64,000 nt of DNA from Thalassoglobus neptunius (GCF_007859735.1 NZ_SIHI01000001.1:1752341-1816340); one strand, 5' to 3'; shown: positions 46,660 through 55,923, numbered from the stretch's first letter. Made by a program: numbers and translations. The notes: generated from the letters alone by a model not told the origin.

Positions 46660-49219
46660 TTTGGTTCTCACGAAAGGTGTTGTCGATGTTTCGGTAGACT
46701 TCGTCGTTCCAGATTCCATCAGGACCGATCTCCATGATACCCATATCTCGGTAGATGTTAATTCGATTCTGCTCGTAATTCACCCAGTTTCGAATGAGTT
46801 GGTTTTGAGCAGACAGAATCGAATTCAAGGCACGGGTCAGGTTTTGTCCTTGCAAACCGCTGGATCGGCTTACCGTCGCTCGTGGATCACGAGGTTCGTT
46901 TAGTTCCGCAATCGCACTATCGTACTGCAGAGCGGCGATTCGAAGACCGATTCGAGACGTTTCCAGGTTCTGGCGAAGAACTCTTAGCTGACGCCAGGCA
47001 CGTCTCACATCTTCCTTAACAAGGTCTTCTGCTAGCATATAGTCCCGACGGGCTCGTTGGTAGGCGACGAGCACACGTCGATAGGCATTTCGTTCATCAA
47101 TTTGATCGAGTGGAGTGTCGAAGGCCAGCGAGGCACTCAAGACTCCCGTATCGTCTCGGAAGTCGAACGGATCTCTTCCACCCGGGTCCGTCGAGATACT
47201 TCCGTCAATTCCGACGTCCAGCACTCCGCGAAGGGCGTTGGCCACAACTTCCACGCGACGTCGTGCGTCCATCACTTCCGCACGGGCGTTCATGAGGTCC
47301 AGACGATTTTCAACAGCCAGCTGAGTCGCTTGCTGAAGAGACAAATCAAACGGAGCCACATTGATCAGTTCAACGCGTGCACTCACCTGTGGAACTGCCG
47401 CAGCTTGAATGACGGTCAAAAGTTCCTGTCGAATTTTATTCAACTCGGCGGGTACCGTCACCAGGAAATCTTCTCCCGGATTGCTGTTCAGAGCCGCAAG
47501 CAGCATGTCCATCGACTGGCGAATTGCCTGGAAGTTGCCTTCCGAACTCCGGAAATCTTCCTTGGATTTTGAGTAGTCCGCCTGAATCCGAGTGCGAAGC
47601 TCAGGAGTTTCCGCAGCAGCGAGTCGCTCTTCAATACGTTCATCAAGACTTTGCATATCCTGACGAACTGTCTCGAGGACGTTCTGCATTGACTCATCAA
47701 CGAGGTCAGAAAGTGCTGTCGCTGCTTCCTTCAGGTCTTCCAGTGGAATGGATTGACCCTCGACAGCGTTCAGTTCCAACTCTTCGAAGAGGATGTCCAC
47801 GAACTCTTCGACAGCGTTTTCCTGTTCGGTCAACCGGTCGTCGATCACCTCGAATGGGCTCAGCAGAGACTCATCCAGCGTGATTTCGACGTCTGGTGGT
47901 AAGCCAAGAAATATCTTGAACGAATCCAGGCCGTCCTGATAAGAACGTTCCAAAGACCGCAAATTATTGATTGAATTCGTCAAATCGAACTGCAGTTGCA
48001 AGACATCAAGGGGGCTTGACGGAGTGGGAAGTCGATTCACAAGGTCGTCGATTTTAAGTTGAAACCCCTCACCCGGCACAAGGTTTCGGAGAATTTGTTC
48101 TTCTTCTGCAGACATTGTCCCACGCCAGAAGAATCGTCCCAGCCGGTAATTGAGTTTCCCTTTCAACTCTTCCGGGATGACAAACTCGTCTGCTGGCCCG
48201 AGATCCCCGACTTCCACACGAATCTGGATGTCTTTCGAATCGCTGGTCGCCAACAGGGTTTCGACCTGTTTCGTCAGTCGAACGATGTTTCCCTGTTCGT
48301 TCCGAATCGACTGAATCGACTGGGCAAGCGAGAGATACTGGCTGACGATGTCTGAGAATAGAATCTTCCGGAATCGGGCGAGATCACGAGCCTGATAAAG
48401 CAGGTCACGCTCAGATTGCGTCAGGGCTTCCAGGTTAACCTTTCGACCCGCTCCGTTGAACAGTGGCTGCAGAATGGAGAACGACAGTGTCGATATCGAC
48501 GAGGTCTGGCTTCCGTTTCCGAATGACCAAATCGTCGTATTTGCGAGCTCTGTCGCGAGTTGCGTTCCCCAAGGGAGCGATTGACTGATTCCGATGCTGT
48601 TGACGCCGAATCGTCCGAAGCCGCCACCATTGTCGAGCGACTGACTCACGCCGCCGGTCGGCTCGAGATACCGAATTCCCAGTTGGTAACGTTCGAACGT
48701 GACCGTAAGTGCTGTCAGGAACAGGTTTTCCAACTGAGTCTGGTACTCGCGGTTCTGGATTTGGGCCAGTTCCACGGATTGGGTGAGCGTCATGTCGTCG
48801 ATCTTCGGAACTGGAGCGATGTACTCTCCCGTGTCAGGATCGATCATTTCGACGGTCTGACCGAACTGAGCCAGCCACTGTGGGTTTTCCACAGTCATCA
48901 GGTCACCGAACTTGTGCCAGCACTTGTAGCCTTCCCAACCGTCGACCCAGTGCATGTAAACATGTGCAGCAGGATCATCCGGAGGCAGTGGTTCGCAATC
49001 CGGATCGTACGGGTCATAGAAACGGCTTCGCGGATCGGGATCGATATCGATTCTCGGAAGCGCCCAGCGTTCATTCGTCAGGTGCTCAGTGATTGCCGTA
49101 TAGGAATCAACGTCGGCCTGTTGACGCCAGAATGTCCGGGAACATCCGACTGTTGACGTTAACAATACAGTCCCGAGGACGTATCGAGACCAGTTCTTCC
49201 AACGCTTCATTTGAGACAT
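46523..49219 (-). CDS. TolC-family outer membrane efflux protein, oversized
   Basis: The 898-residue protein is about twice the length of TolC. A short export signal with a possible lipid-attachment Cys (TSTVGC) is followed by a region of about 150 residues unlike TolC, with Pro- and Asp-rich segments. Two OEP-type halves then carry the helical barrel and beta-strands (GISQSLPWGTQLATELANTT, QQATQLAVENRLDLMNARAE, LVKEDVRRAWRQLRVLRQNL). An acidic coiled insertion separates the halves (about 460-600). The C-terminal 45 residues are Gly/Asn/Gln-rich and encoded in the overlap with the adaptor gene. The ATG lies 3 nt after the MarR stop. It should form the outer channel of the efflux system. Confidence 0.88.
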   Translation of the reverse strand: MSQMKRWKNWSRYVLGTVLLTSTVGCSRTFWRQQADVDSYTAITEHLTNERWALPRIDIDPDPRSRFYDPYDPDCEPLPPDDPAAHVYMHWVDGWEGYKCWHKFGDLMTVENPQWLAQFGQTVEMIDPDTGEYIAPVPKIDDMTLTQSVELAQIQNREYQTQLENLFLTALTVTFERYQLGIRYLEPTGGVSQSLDNGGGFGRFGVNSIGISQSLPWGTQLATELANTTIWSFGNGSQTSSISTLSFSILQPLFNGAGRKVNLEALTQSERDLLYQARDLARFRKILFSDIVSQYLSLAQSIQSIRNEQGNIVRLTKQVETLLATSDSKDIQIRVEVGDLGPADEFVIPEELKGKLNYRLGRFFWRGTMSAEEEQILRNLVPGEGFQLKIDDLVNRLPTPSSPLDVLQLQFDLTNSINNLRSLERSYQDGLDSFKIFLGLPPDVEITLDESLLSPFEVIDDRLTEQENAVEEFVDILFEELELNAVEGQSIPLEDLKEAATALSDLVDESMQNVLETVRQDMQSLDERIEERLAAAETPELRTRIQADYSKSKEDFRSSEGNFQAIRQSMDMLLAALNSNPGEDFLVTVPAELNKIRQELLTVIQAAAVPQVSARVELINVAPFDLSLQQATQLAVENRLDLMNARAEVMDARRRVEVVANALRGVLDVGIDGSISTDPGGRDPFDFRDDTGVLSASLAFDTPLDQIDERNAYRRVLVAYQRARRDYMLAEDLVKEDVRRAWRQLRVLRQNLETSRIGLRIAALQYDSAIAELNEPRDPRATVSRSSGLQGQNLTRALNSILSAQNQLIRNWVNYEQNRINIYRDMGIMEIGPDGIWNDEVYRNIDNTFRENQNGFENRQDNALDTTWSDPGGSWGGGTGSQDPQTGVVQLPPLDVVE

Positions 49220-49222
49220 GAG

Positions 49223-49708
49223 TTACGCTGCCCTCCTGGCTGCGTCAGCGGCCTGATCTTGGTGCTGAATTGTTTGAGTGATCCGCGCAAAAGTTGAATT
49301 CAGTTGAGTTAACTCGCTGTCAGAAAGAACTTGTTGCCATCTGACCAGAATTTCATCGTCGACTTCGTGTATCTGACGGACGAGGTCGCATCCTGACGGG
49401 GTCAGGTTCAGCTGAGTTTTCCGACGATCGATTTCGAGACGTGATCTCTTCACCAGCCCTTCGCGTCGTAAGCGTTCAATCAGTGTGCAAAGCGTTGATT
49501 CGGAGAGACACAGGTCCCCCGCCAATTCTGACTGGGTCCAGTTCACGGATTGTCGGTCGCCGATTTCTCTCAGGACTGCAGCTGCATTCACCGTGATGTT
49601 GAGGCGTGTCTGGTAGTTGTGGGAAAGGGAATGCTTGAAGTGCTCGACAAATCGGAGCACAGTCCCGATCTCGATTCTTTGTTGTTCGTCTTGTTGAGTA
49701 AAATTCAT
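49223..49708 (-). CDS. MarR-family transcriptional regulator of the efflux operon
   Basis: The 161-residue protein has the MarR winged helix: TQSELAGDLCLSESTLCTLI as recognition region, a following RLRREGLVKRSRLEIDRRK wing and C-terminal helices for dimerisation. MarR proteins repress efflux genes and release DNA when a small ligand binds. It is the first gene of the operon, 3 nt before the TolC gene, so it probably autoregulates the whole set. I choose ATG 49708, at the point where MarR similarity begins; the frame is open to 49951 but the additional 81 residues do not look like a domain. No clear operator palindrome was found upstream. Confidence 0.88.
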   Translation of the reverse strand: MNFTQQDEQQRIEIGTVLRFVEHFKHSLSHNYQTRLNITVNAAAVLREIGDRQSVNWTQSELAGDLCLSESTLCTLIERLRREGLVKRSRLEIDRRKTQLNLTPSGCDLVRQIHEVDDEILVRWQQVLSDSELTQLNSTFARITQTIQHQDQAADAARRAA

Positions 49709-50109
49709 CCGCGTTCGCCTCGTTCCGCAATCGCGATTCTTCCACAGTGGATAGTTCGGATTGGAATGATTCGCAGGGTCAGTGAAACGCGCGAGAATTC
49801 CGATTTTGACGGTTTTTCGGGTGTCCGAATCTCGAACTTCCTCAATCGATGTTGGTCCTGTGAAGTTTCGTTCAAGTTTTTGTGACTGCGCGGCCATCAA
49901 AACCGGATTAATCGTTTCGAGCTGAACTGGTTCTGCAGTTTTTACAATCACTTTCCCGATCCCGATTTGCCTAAATTCGCTAATGCTGCATCTTTCACAT
50001 GAAGGAATGTCTCCTGTGTTTCGTACCGTTGGTCACTGGGATGATCTGGATGGCGCCCGCTTCCCGACGGTACTCACCCCTCAAGCGGCAATGTGTTAGG
50101 AGTTTTTGA
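49709..50109. other. divergent regulatory region upstream of the MarR operon
   Basis: About 400 nt between the MarR start and the small protein at 50110. The minus strand is open through much of it, but the translation has no recognisable content. It should hold the promoter and operator of the efflux operon; I could not identify a convincing palindrome by eye. Confidence 0.35.
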
Positions 50110-50439
50110 ATGACGGACGACTTAATGGGACTGGCAGAAGCCAAAGTGGACCGACGACGCGCAGACCGACGAGTCAGTGCAGAGCGAGGTAACGCCGAGG
50201 AAGATTTCGACGGTGACGATCGACGCGCCGCCGATCGTCGAAACGGAGAACGACGCAGACAAATCGATCCCACGACTTGCGAGCGAGACTACAAGCCGGA
50301 CGAAATCGAATTCATGAAGGCGATGGACGACTACAAACGTCGGAGCAATCGCCAGTTCCCGACGTGGAGTGAAGTTCTCGAAGTCATTCGCGACCTCGGC
50401 TATCGAAAAGTTGCCGCTCCATCGAGAACATACGAATAA
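50110..50439 (+). CDS. small Arg/Asp-rich protein of unknown function
   Basis: The 109-residue soluble protein is strongly charged. Residues 12-55 consist of repeated R-R-x-x-D-R-R-like units mixed with acidic residues. The C-terminal half is a compact helical segment ([20 protein letters not shown] followed by [19 protein letters not shown]) that may bind a partner. I recognise no family, although the C-terminal pattern resembles small conserved planctomycete proteins. A strong terminator 54 nt downstream indicates a short, possibly abundant single-gene transcript. A GGAG-like site lies 7-10 nt before the ATG. Confidence 0.75.
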   Translation: MTDDLMGLAEAKVDRRRADRRVSAERGNAEEDFDGDDRRAADRRNGERRRQIDPTTCERDYKPDEIEFMKAMDDYKRRSNRQFPTWSEVLEVIRDLGYRKVAAPSRTYE

Positions 50440-50492
50440 CATCAGCTGAAACAGCTTCATCCGTCTCCCGGATGATCGAATCACTGTCTTTC

Positions 50493-50525
50493 AAGCCCGC
50501 CTGATGCACAGGCGGGCTTTTCTGT
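50493..50525 (+). terminator. strong rho-independent terminator
   Basis: An 11-bp perfect stem, AAGCCCGCCTG (50493-50503) with CAGGCGGGCTT (50509-50519), closes a 5-nt loop and is followed by TTTTCTGTTT. It ends the transcript of the small Arg-rich gene. Confidence 0.9.
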
Positions 50526-50723
50526 TTGGCCAATGCCTTCATCCCGAGCGTTTGGCCTTCGGGAGACAACTCGCTATCACTACACGATTCATTCAAGATC
50601 TTCACGACATGGTGCGAATTCACTCAGCGAACTGCGTGAACGAACACTTTTGCAGAATAATTTCGAGTTGGAACTCAACTCCCAAGTGCGTGAACTGAAT
50701 CTGTAGAGCAAGAGAGCCAGGTT

Positions 50724-52166
50724 GTGTCCGATTCGGGGAGTGTTGCCAAAAACACAAAAGTCGCTGTCATCGGAGGAGGGCTGGCTGGCATCGCTGCGGC
50801 AGCGATATTGGCTCGAGAAGGATTCCCGACGACGCTTTATGAGTCACGAAAGAGTCTCGGCGGGCGAGCCGGTTCCTACCTCGATCGACAGTCTGGAGAG
50901 GAGATCGACAACTGTCAGCATGTCAGCATGGGGTGTTGCACGAATCTGCAGGCCTTCTGTGAAATGCTTGGGTTGGAAGAGTTCTTTTCTGAAGAGCGAG
51001 AACTCGTCTTTGTTGGCCCCGAGAATTCTCAAACCACTTTCGGAGAAAGTTTCTTACCTGCTCCGTTCCATCTCACTCCATCATTTATGAAGTTGCCGTA
51101 TCTCTCGTGGGCAGAGAAACGGGAATTCGCTTCGGGAATACGAGCGCTCTCGAAGACGGATCCAGCACAACTTTCAGGAGTCAGCTTCGAAGCCTGGTTA
51201 AAGCAAAATGGTCAATCAGAAAGCGTGATTCAGCGAGTCTGGCATGTTGTCCTCGTGAGTGCATTGAGTGAGTCGATTGCCCGCATTGATGCCAAGTACG
51301 CTCAGAAGGTCTTCTTCGATGGATTCCTTGCCAATCGACAGGGATGGCGGGTCCTTGTTCCGAATCGATCTTTGGCGGAAATCTATTCGAGTGCGGCACG
51401 AGAACGCATGCACGGGTTTGGGCTTAATGTCGAGTTGAATACACGACTCGAGGAACTTCAGGGGAATCAAGAACGGATTTGTGGAGCGAGATTTCGCAAT
51501 TGTGAACAACTCGTTGAAGCGGACGATTTCGTCCTCGCAGTTCCGCCGCATCAGGTTGGGAAACTGGTCTCCTCCGAAGTGGCATCCCAGCTACCGATCG
51601 AGCAGTTCGAGCAAATTCAAACCGCGCCGATCACCTCAGTTCATCTATGGTTCGATCGAGAGATCACTCCGTTGAGACACTCCGTCCTGGTGGATCGTGT
51701 GGGGCAATGGCTGTTTAACCGACAAGATCTCACAGAGTTGGCCGGCGATGATGTGCATCGTTATCAAGTGGTCGTCAGCGACAGTCGGAATTTCGAATCC
51801 AAAACCAATGAAGAAGTGATCAACACAGTCGTCGACGAATTGAAAGAGATCTGGCCAGCAGCGGAATCAGCGACGATTGTTCATGCACGTGTCATTACGG
51901 AACGGCGGGCTGTGTTTTCCGCAGTCCCCGGAATTGATTCACTTCGCCCGAAGCAGTCAACAACGATCGACAATCTGTTTCTTGCCGGAGATTGGACGCA
52001 AACCGGATGGCCCGCCACGATGGAAGGAGCTGTTCGCAGCGGATTTCTGGCGGCTGAATCCTTGCTCAGAAAATACGGGCTCGATCGAAAAGTTGTCGTT
52101 GATGATCTCCCGGTGTCTCGATTGTCGCGATGGATTTTCGGAAACAGCCCAAGAAAAAGCTCATGA
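50724..52166 (+). CDS. hpnE: HpnE-like hydroxysqualene dehydroxylase (FAD-dependent amine-oxidase fold)
   Basis: The 480-residue flavoprotein has an N-terminal Rossmann motif, VAVIGGGLAGIAAAAILARE, and the NAD(P)-binding/amine oxidase layout. The segment IDNCQHVSMGCCTNLQAFCE matches the place where HpnE proteins have a conserved D-x-x-QHV loop, and FLAGDWTQTGWPATMEGAVRSG near the C-terminus is the second FAD-binding signature. HpnE removes the hydroxyl from hydroxysqualene to give squalene for hopanoid or sterol synthesis. HpnC and HpnD are not in this window, so a carotenoid-desaturase-like relative cannot be excluded. GTG 50724 is the start, with AGG just upstream. The stop overlaps the start of the methyltransferase gene by 4 nt. 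Confidence 0.75.
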   Translation: MSDSGSVAKNTKVAVIGGGLAGIAAAAILAREGFPTTLYESRKSLGGRAGSYLDRQSGEEIDNCQHVSMGCCTNLQAFCEMLGLEEFFSEERELVFVGPENSQTTFGESFLPAPFHLTPSFMKLPYLSWAEKREFASGIRALSKTDPAQLSGVSFEAWLKQNGQSESVIQRVWHVVLVSALSESIARIDAKYAQKVFFDGFLANRQGWRVLVPNRSLAEIYSSAARERMHGFGLNVELNTRLEELQGNQERICGARFRNCEQLVEADDFVLAVPPHQVGKLVSSEVASQLPIEQFEQIQTAPITSVHLWFDREITPLRHSVLVDRVGQWLFNRQDLTELAGDDVHRYQVVVSDSRNFESKTNEEVINTVVDELKEIWPAAESATIVHARVITERRAVFSAVPGIDSLRPKQSTTIDNLFLAGDWTQTGWPATMEGAVRSGFLAAESLLRKYGLDRKVVVDDLPVSRLSRWIFGNSPRKSS

Positions 52167-52966
52167 AAGAACGAGAAGCAAATCGTCGCGCCTGGGATCG
52201 TCTCGCCCGCGAAAACAGTCAGTTCGCACGGACAGCAACCGACGAAGAATGTGCCCAACCACTGCTGGCGCTGGACCGTCGAGGTTGGTTGCCGGGATCG
52301 GTGCGTGGCCTGGATGTGTTGTGTCTGGCGTCCGGAGGAGGGTGGCAGTCCATTCTCTATGCCGCGGCGGGAGCGAACGTGACGGTCGTCGATCTCAGCC
52401 CGGAAATGCTCAATCGAGACGTTATCCAAGCCAAGGCGAGAAATCTTTCGGTCACGACAATCTGTGCATCAATGGATGACTTGAGCGCGTTGCAGGACGA
52501 CAGCTTTGACATCGTCCATCACCCCGTCAGCACTTGTTACATTCGGAATCTGCTCGGCGTTTACGAAGAGGTTGGAAGAGTCATTCGTCCGGGAGGGCTT
52601 TATATCAGTCAGCACAAACAGCCAACGAGCTTACAGATTGTGGAACGGGATCACCGCAATCGGTATGTGGTGGGAGTTTCCTATTACCATAGCGGCGAGC
52701 TTCCGGCGGTTCAGGATACGGCGTACCGAGAGCCGGGGGCTGTGGAGTATCTTCATCGATGGGAAGACCTCGTCGGCGGATTGTGTCGGGCTGGCTTTGT
52801 GATCGAGGATCTTTCCGAACCTCGACGGGGAAACCCACAAGCGAGTCCGGGAGACTTTCGACACCGGGGAATGTTTGTCGCTCCGTATGTGCGGATTAAG
52901 GCTCGTCGTCAAAATCCGGAACGTCAAGTCGCCGACGCTCCGACGCTTTGGACTCCGGAATCCTGA
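52163..52966 (+). CDS. SAM-dependent class I methyltransferase coupled to the HpnE-like gene
   Basis: The 267-residue soluble enzyme has the Rossmann SAM-binding motif I GLDVLCLASGGGWQSI, motif II with TVVDLSPEML and a post-motif region DDSFDIVHHPVSTCYI. It belongs to the Methyltransf_11/25 group. The methyl acceptor is not readable; coupling to a squalene-pathway gene makes an isoprenoid or lipid possible, but that is inference. ATG 52163 overlaps the preceding TGA by 4 nt, a typical coupled pair. A longer frame from 52130 adds 11 basic residues and is less likely. Confidence 0.85.
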   Translation: MKEREANRRAWDRLARENSQFARTATDEECAQPLLALDRRGWLPGSVRGLDVLCLASGGGWQSILYAAAGANVTVVDLSPEMLNRDVIQAKARNLSVTTICASMDDLSALQDDSFDIVHHPVSTCYIRNLLGVYEEVGRVIRPGGLYISQHKQPTSLQIVERDHRNRYVVGVSYYHSGELPAVQDTAYREPGAVEYLHRWEDLVGGLCRAGFVIEDLSEPRRGNPQASPGDFRHRGMFVAPYVRIKARRQNPERQVADAPTLWTPES

Positions 52967-53069
52967 TCGACCCTTCGTATGTCTGCGTTCACACTGCCCA
53001 ATGGAACTGTGACCTCTCTTCAATTCCCGATGCCGATCGTGCAACGACATCGGGGCGAACGTCCCCGAA

Positions 53070-53747
53070 TCAGGCAGGCATGAGGCCTTCCCGAATCGCA
53101 AAGCGGGCCAATTCCACTCGGTCGTGAATTCCGAGTTTTTGCATGATGCGATATTTGTGGCTCTCAATTGCACGTTCGGAAAGAGTCATCGTTTTGGCGA
53201 CCTCTTTCACACTCTCGCCGCGAACCAGATGACGCAACACCTGAAGTTGTCTCAAGGTCAGTGTGCTCAGGTAAGACTGCGATTTGACTTGATATTCCCC
53301 GGTTTCGGGGCTGTATTCGAGACGTTCCAGGACTCGCTCAGAAAAGTACTGATCTCCATTGATGATCGAAAGGCAGCCATTGATGATGCGATTGGTGGGG
53401 TCTGTCTTCAATGCGTACCCAGCCACTCCGATCTTGAGTGCCAGATCGAGAAAAACATCCGTGATGTAATTCGTCAGAAAGGCGAGCCGGGTCGCAGGGA
53501 GGCGGGATTGTATGTGCTCGGCGACTGCGGTGGCTCCGCGTCCGGGAAGTTCGATTTCCATGATCACGAGGTCGGGTTGACGCTCGAGGATTTCAAAGAA
53601 CGCGCGATCCGAATCGGCGAGGCTTGCGACGACTTCAAATTGGTTGGTCGCATGGAGTTTTTCTGTGAGGGCTTCAACGACGATCGGGTGCGGGTCGACC
53701 AGAATCACCTGACGGGGGCGGGTTCGGTTGGAGTTATTCGTGGACAT
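53070..53747 (-). CDS. NarL/LuxR-type response regulator with a degenerate receiver
   Basis: The 225-residue regulator has a receiver (about 12-130) and a LuxR helix-turn-helix (about 155-220; LTLRQLQVLRHLVRGESVKE, then SERAIESHKYRIMQKLGIHD). The phosphorylation pocket is altered. The usual Asp is Glu (E64 in LVIMEIELPG), and the acidic pair before it reads D18-P19 rather than D-D. The conserved Thr and Lys (FLTNY, ALKTD) remain. Asp-to-Glu often mimics the phosphorylated state, so the protein may be permanently active or respond to something other than a kinase (inference). No histidine kinase is adjacent. Its gene is convergent with the methyltransferase gene. Confidence 0.9.
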   Translation of the reverse strand: MSTNNSNRTRPRQVILVDPHPIVVEALTEKLHATNQFEVVASLADSDRAFFEILERQPDLVIMEIELPGRGATAVAEHIQSRLPATRLAFLTNYITDVFLDLALKIGVAGYALKTDPTNRIINGCLSIINGDQYFSERVLERLEYSPETGEYQVKSQSYLSTLTLRQLQVLRHLVRGESVKEVAKTMTLSERAIESHKYRIMQKLGIHDRVELARFAIREGLMPA

Positions 53748-54258
53748 GGGTGTCGATCGTTTCTATGGGCGATTAAGTGCCGGGGGAGGTGAGATTATCG
53801 GACAACTTTTCGGCGAGATGTCATGGTGACGGGATGATGTGAAGTGTGACGACAGGGTCGTGCGGAGTGAACGTCTGAATACATGTTCCTGATATTTCGT
53901 ACCATTTCGAATTCTGCGGAGTCAATCACATTTTGAAAAATGCGCGATGGAAACGGCTCACCCGGTGACAGCCGGTTTTTGAAAAATGTGGTGAGACGAG
54001 TTGGTTTGGCACGCAGTAAAAGTTGTTCTTTCAACAGGTTACGGAAGGCTATTTCAATTTGTGTTACGCGGGGTGCGTGTTTTGACTGCACTTCGGTGGT
54101 GTCAGTGAAAATTCCCCGGGCGATCGGAATTTTCAACGTAATTCTCACTCGCAAGGGGAAGCACCTTCTTCATCGTTTCCTTGTCGGAGTGGGCAAAGAG
54201 ACCTTATCCTCCCTCCGCAGGAGAAGAACGAACAATCGGTAATCATGAGGGCAGGTGG
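53748..54258. other. divergent intergenic region with a repeat-flanked hairpin
   Basis: About 510 nt between the regulator and the AI-2E-type transporter. A hairpin CGGCT/AGCCG (53954-53974) with an inner CAC/GTG stem is flanked by two identical TTTTGAAAAATG copies at 53931-53942 and 53977-53988. A minus-strand open frame across most of it has no recognisable content. The region must contain both promoters. Confidence 0.5.
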
Positions 54259-55767
54259 ATGGCTTCGATGCGACGAAAAGTTTCTTTGGGGATCATCCTG
54301 CTGCTGATCGTCGCTTTCGGGATCGCACTGTTCAAAGTGGTCGCTCCGTTCTTCCTCCCGCTCTTTCTCGCCGGAATGACGGCCGTTGTCTGTCAGCCTT
54401 TGTTTCGATATTTCCTCATGCGGACAAACGACCGTGTGCAGGTCGCGGCGGGTTTGACGACAAGCGTGATCATTGCCGCGATTCTCGTTCCGCTCGTGAC
54501 CGCGATCTTGATCGGCTCCCTGCAGCTGTACGTTCTCGCAGCCCATCTTGTTGATGACCAAAGACTGTTGGAAATTTTGCGGGGTGATGAAACCGTTCAA
54601 GTGGACATCAGCCTCGCTGAACAGGCCACACCAGACGCCGACGCGGCAATTCAAAGCAACCCCGAAGCCGAATCGGATGCGAACGACAGTTCCGACGATG
54701 CGTCCACTCCAGCTGACGCGGAGTCATCGGTTTCGAGTTCGGAAACTGCTGAACAGAATCAAGACGAAGCGACAGCTTCACCTGTAACAATTCAGGAAAC
54801 CGTCACGAAAATCGGCACGACAGTCGGTAGTGATGTGAAGTTGCCAGCTGGGGCCGGTTCGCCGATCGCCCGTCCGGCAAGAGATTCGTTTTTCGATCGT
54901 GTTGTGGGTTGGGGAAATTCGTGGCTTCCTCCGGAAATGCGGAGGACTCCGGAGTCAGTGGCTCAGGAAATTCGCCATCGAGTCTGGATGTCGTTTCAGG
55001 ATCTGGGAAATCGGTCACTCGGGCGGGCTGCGGGGACAACGTTCGGAGTGGTGACAGAAGTTCTCGGAGTCCTCGTCTCTGCCTGTATCGGGATTTTGAT
55101 GTTCACAGTCGCGCTGTACTACTTCCTCTCTGATGGAAGGAGTTTGATCAAAGCGGGCGAGGCTCTCATTCCGGTTCATGCGAAGTATCAGCAGCAGCTC
55201 ATGCAGCAGTTCGCACTGGTCGTCAGGTCCGTTGTTGTGGCCACGTTTCTGGCGGCATTCGCTCAAGGGCTTGCAACAACGCTAGCTCTGTGGGTCTTCG
55301 GATTCCCTCACCTTGTGATTCTCTTCCTTGTGGCAACATTCACGGCTTTGGTCCCAATGCTGGGGACCTGGCTTGTTTGGGTCCCCTGTGTGATTGTCCT
55401 GTTCAGCGGCGGTCACTGGATTCAAGGGATTCTGTTGACGATCTACGGGGCCGTCTTTGTGGGATTTCTCGACAATATTATCCGGACCTACCTTCTCAAC
55501 AGTGATACGAAATTGCATCCATTGCTGGCGTTTATCAGCATTCTGGGTGGTCTTCAAACTATGGGACTCTGGGGAGTCTTTATCGGGCCGATTATCGCGT
55601 CCTGTCTGCACGCCCTGATCAAGATCTTCAATCACGAACTGGTTGAACTGAATCAGGAAAACGAGAGCCTGGGTTTGAAGAAGCCAGAGACGCTCAAGAA
55701 CGACAGTTCGAAGTCATCCTCCGGCGCGGACATTGAATCCAAAACGAAAGGGACTCCTGCGAAATAG
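54259..55767 (+). CDS. AI-2E family membrane transporter with a long acidic loop
   Basis: The 502-residue protein matches the AI-2E/PerM family. Hydrophobic helices cover about 10-105 and 285-470, with FFLPLFLAGMTAVVCQPLF early and ALVPMLGTWLVWVPCVIVLF and GLWGVFIGPIIASCLHALIK late. Members of about 350 residues export small molecules or solutes. Here a hydrophilic insertion of about 120 residues (about 105-230), rich in Asp, Glu, Ser and Ala, lies between the first helices and the rest. The C-terminus is a basic/Ser-rich tail. I chose ATG 54259, with GCAGGTGG just upstream; an open frame begins at 54181 with no better start. Confidence 0.85.
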   Translation: MASMRRKVSLGIILLLIVAFGIALFKVVAPFFLPLFLAGMTAVVCQPLFRYFLMRTNDRVQVAAGLTTSVIIAAILVPLVTAILIGSLQLYVLAAHLVDDQRLLEILRGDETVQVDISLAEQATPDADAAIQSNPEAESDANDSSDDASTPADAESSVSSSETAEQNQDEATASPVTIQETVTKIGTTVGSDVKLPAGAGSPIARPARDSFFDRVVGWGNSWLPPEMRRTPESVAQEIRHRVWMSFQDLGNRSLGRAAGTTFGVVTEVLGVLVSACIGILMFTVALYYFLSDGRSLIKAGEALIPVHAKYQQQLMQQFALVVRSVVVATFLAAFAQGLATTLALWVFGFPHLVILFLVATFTALVPMLGTWLVWVPCVIVLFSGGHWIQGILLTIYGAVFVGFLDNIIRTYLLNSDTKLHPLLAFISILGGLQTMGLWGVFIGPIIASCLHALIKIFNHELVELNQENESLGLKKPETLKNDSSKSSSGADIESKTKGTPAK

Positions 55768-55923
55768 GCTGACGCTTCCGGTAATGGATCGTCGAAAGCC
55801 CAATCTTAAAGTGTTTTATGATGGCGGCGAGACAGTGTGATTTTCAGCGAGTCACTCGAGCATCCGCACTCCAGCAGCGAAAGAACCGAATTCCGGCGAA
55901 CGCCGAGGAACTCTACAATTTCT

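Noticed and set aside
49709-49951. N-terminal extension of the MarR gene by 81 residues
   Set aside because: The frame is open, but the extra residues match nothing in MarR proteins and ATG 49708 begins the family fold.
53027-53067. CCCGATG/CATCGGG hairpin in the convergent gap of methyltransferase and regulator genes
   Set aside because: The loop is 15 nt and no T-run follows on either strand.
53795-54154. Minus-strand open frame of 119 residues between the regulator and the transporter
   Set aside because: It is Arg/Thr-rich, covers the repeat-flanked hairpin and has no recognisable domain.
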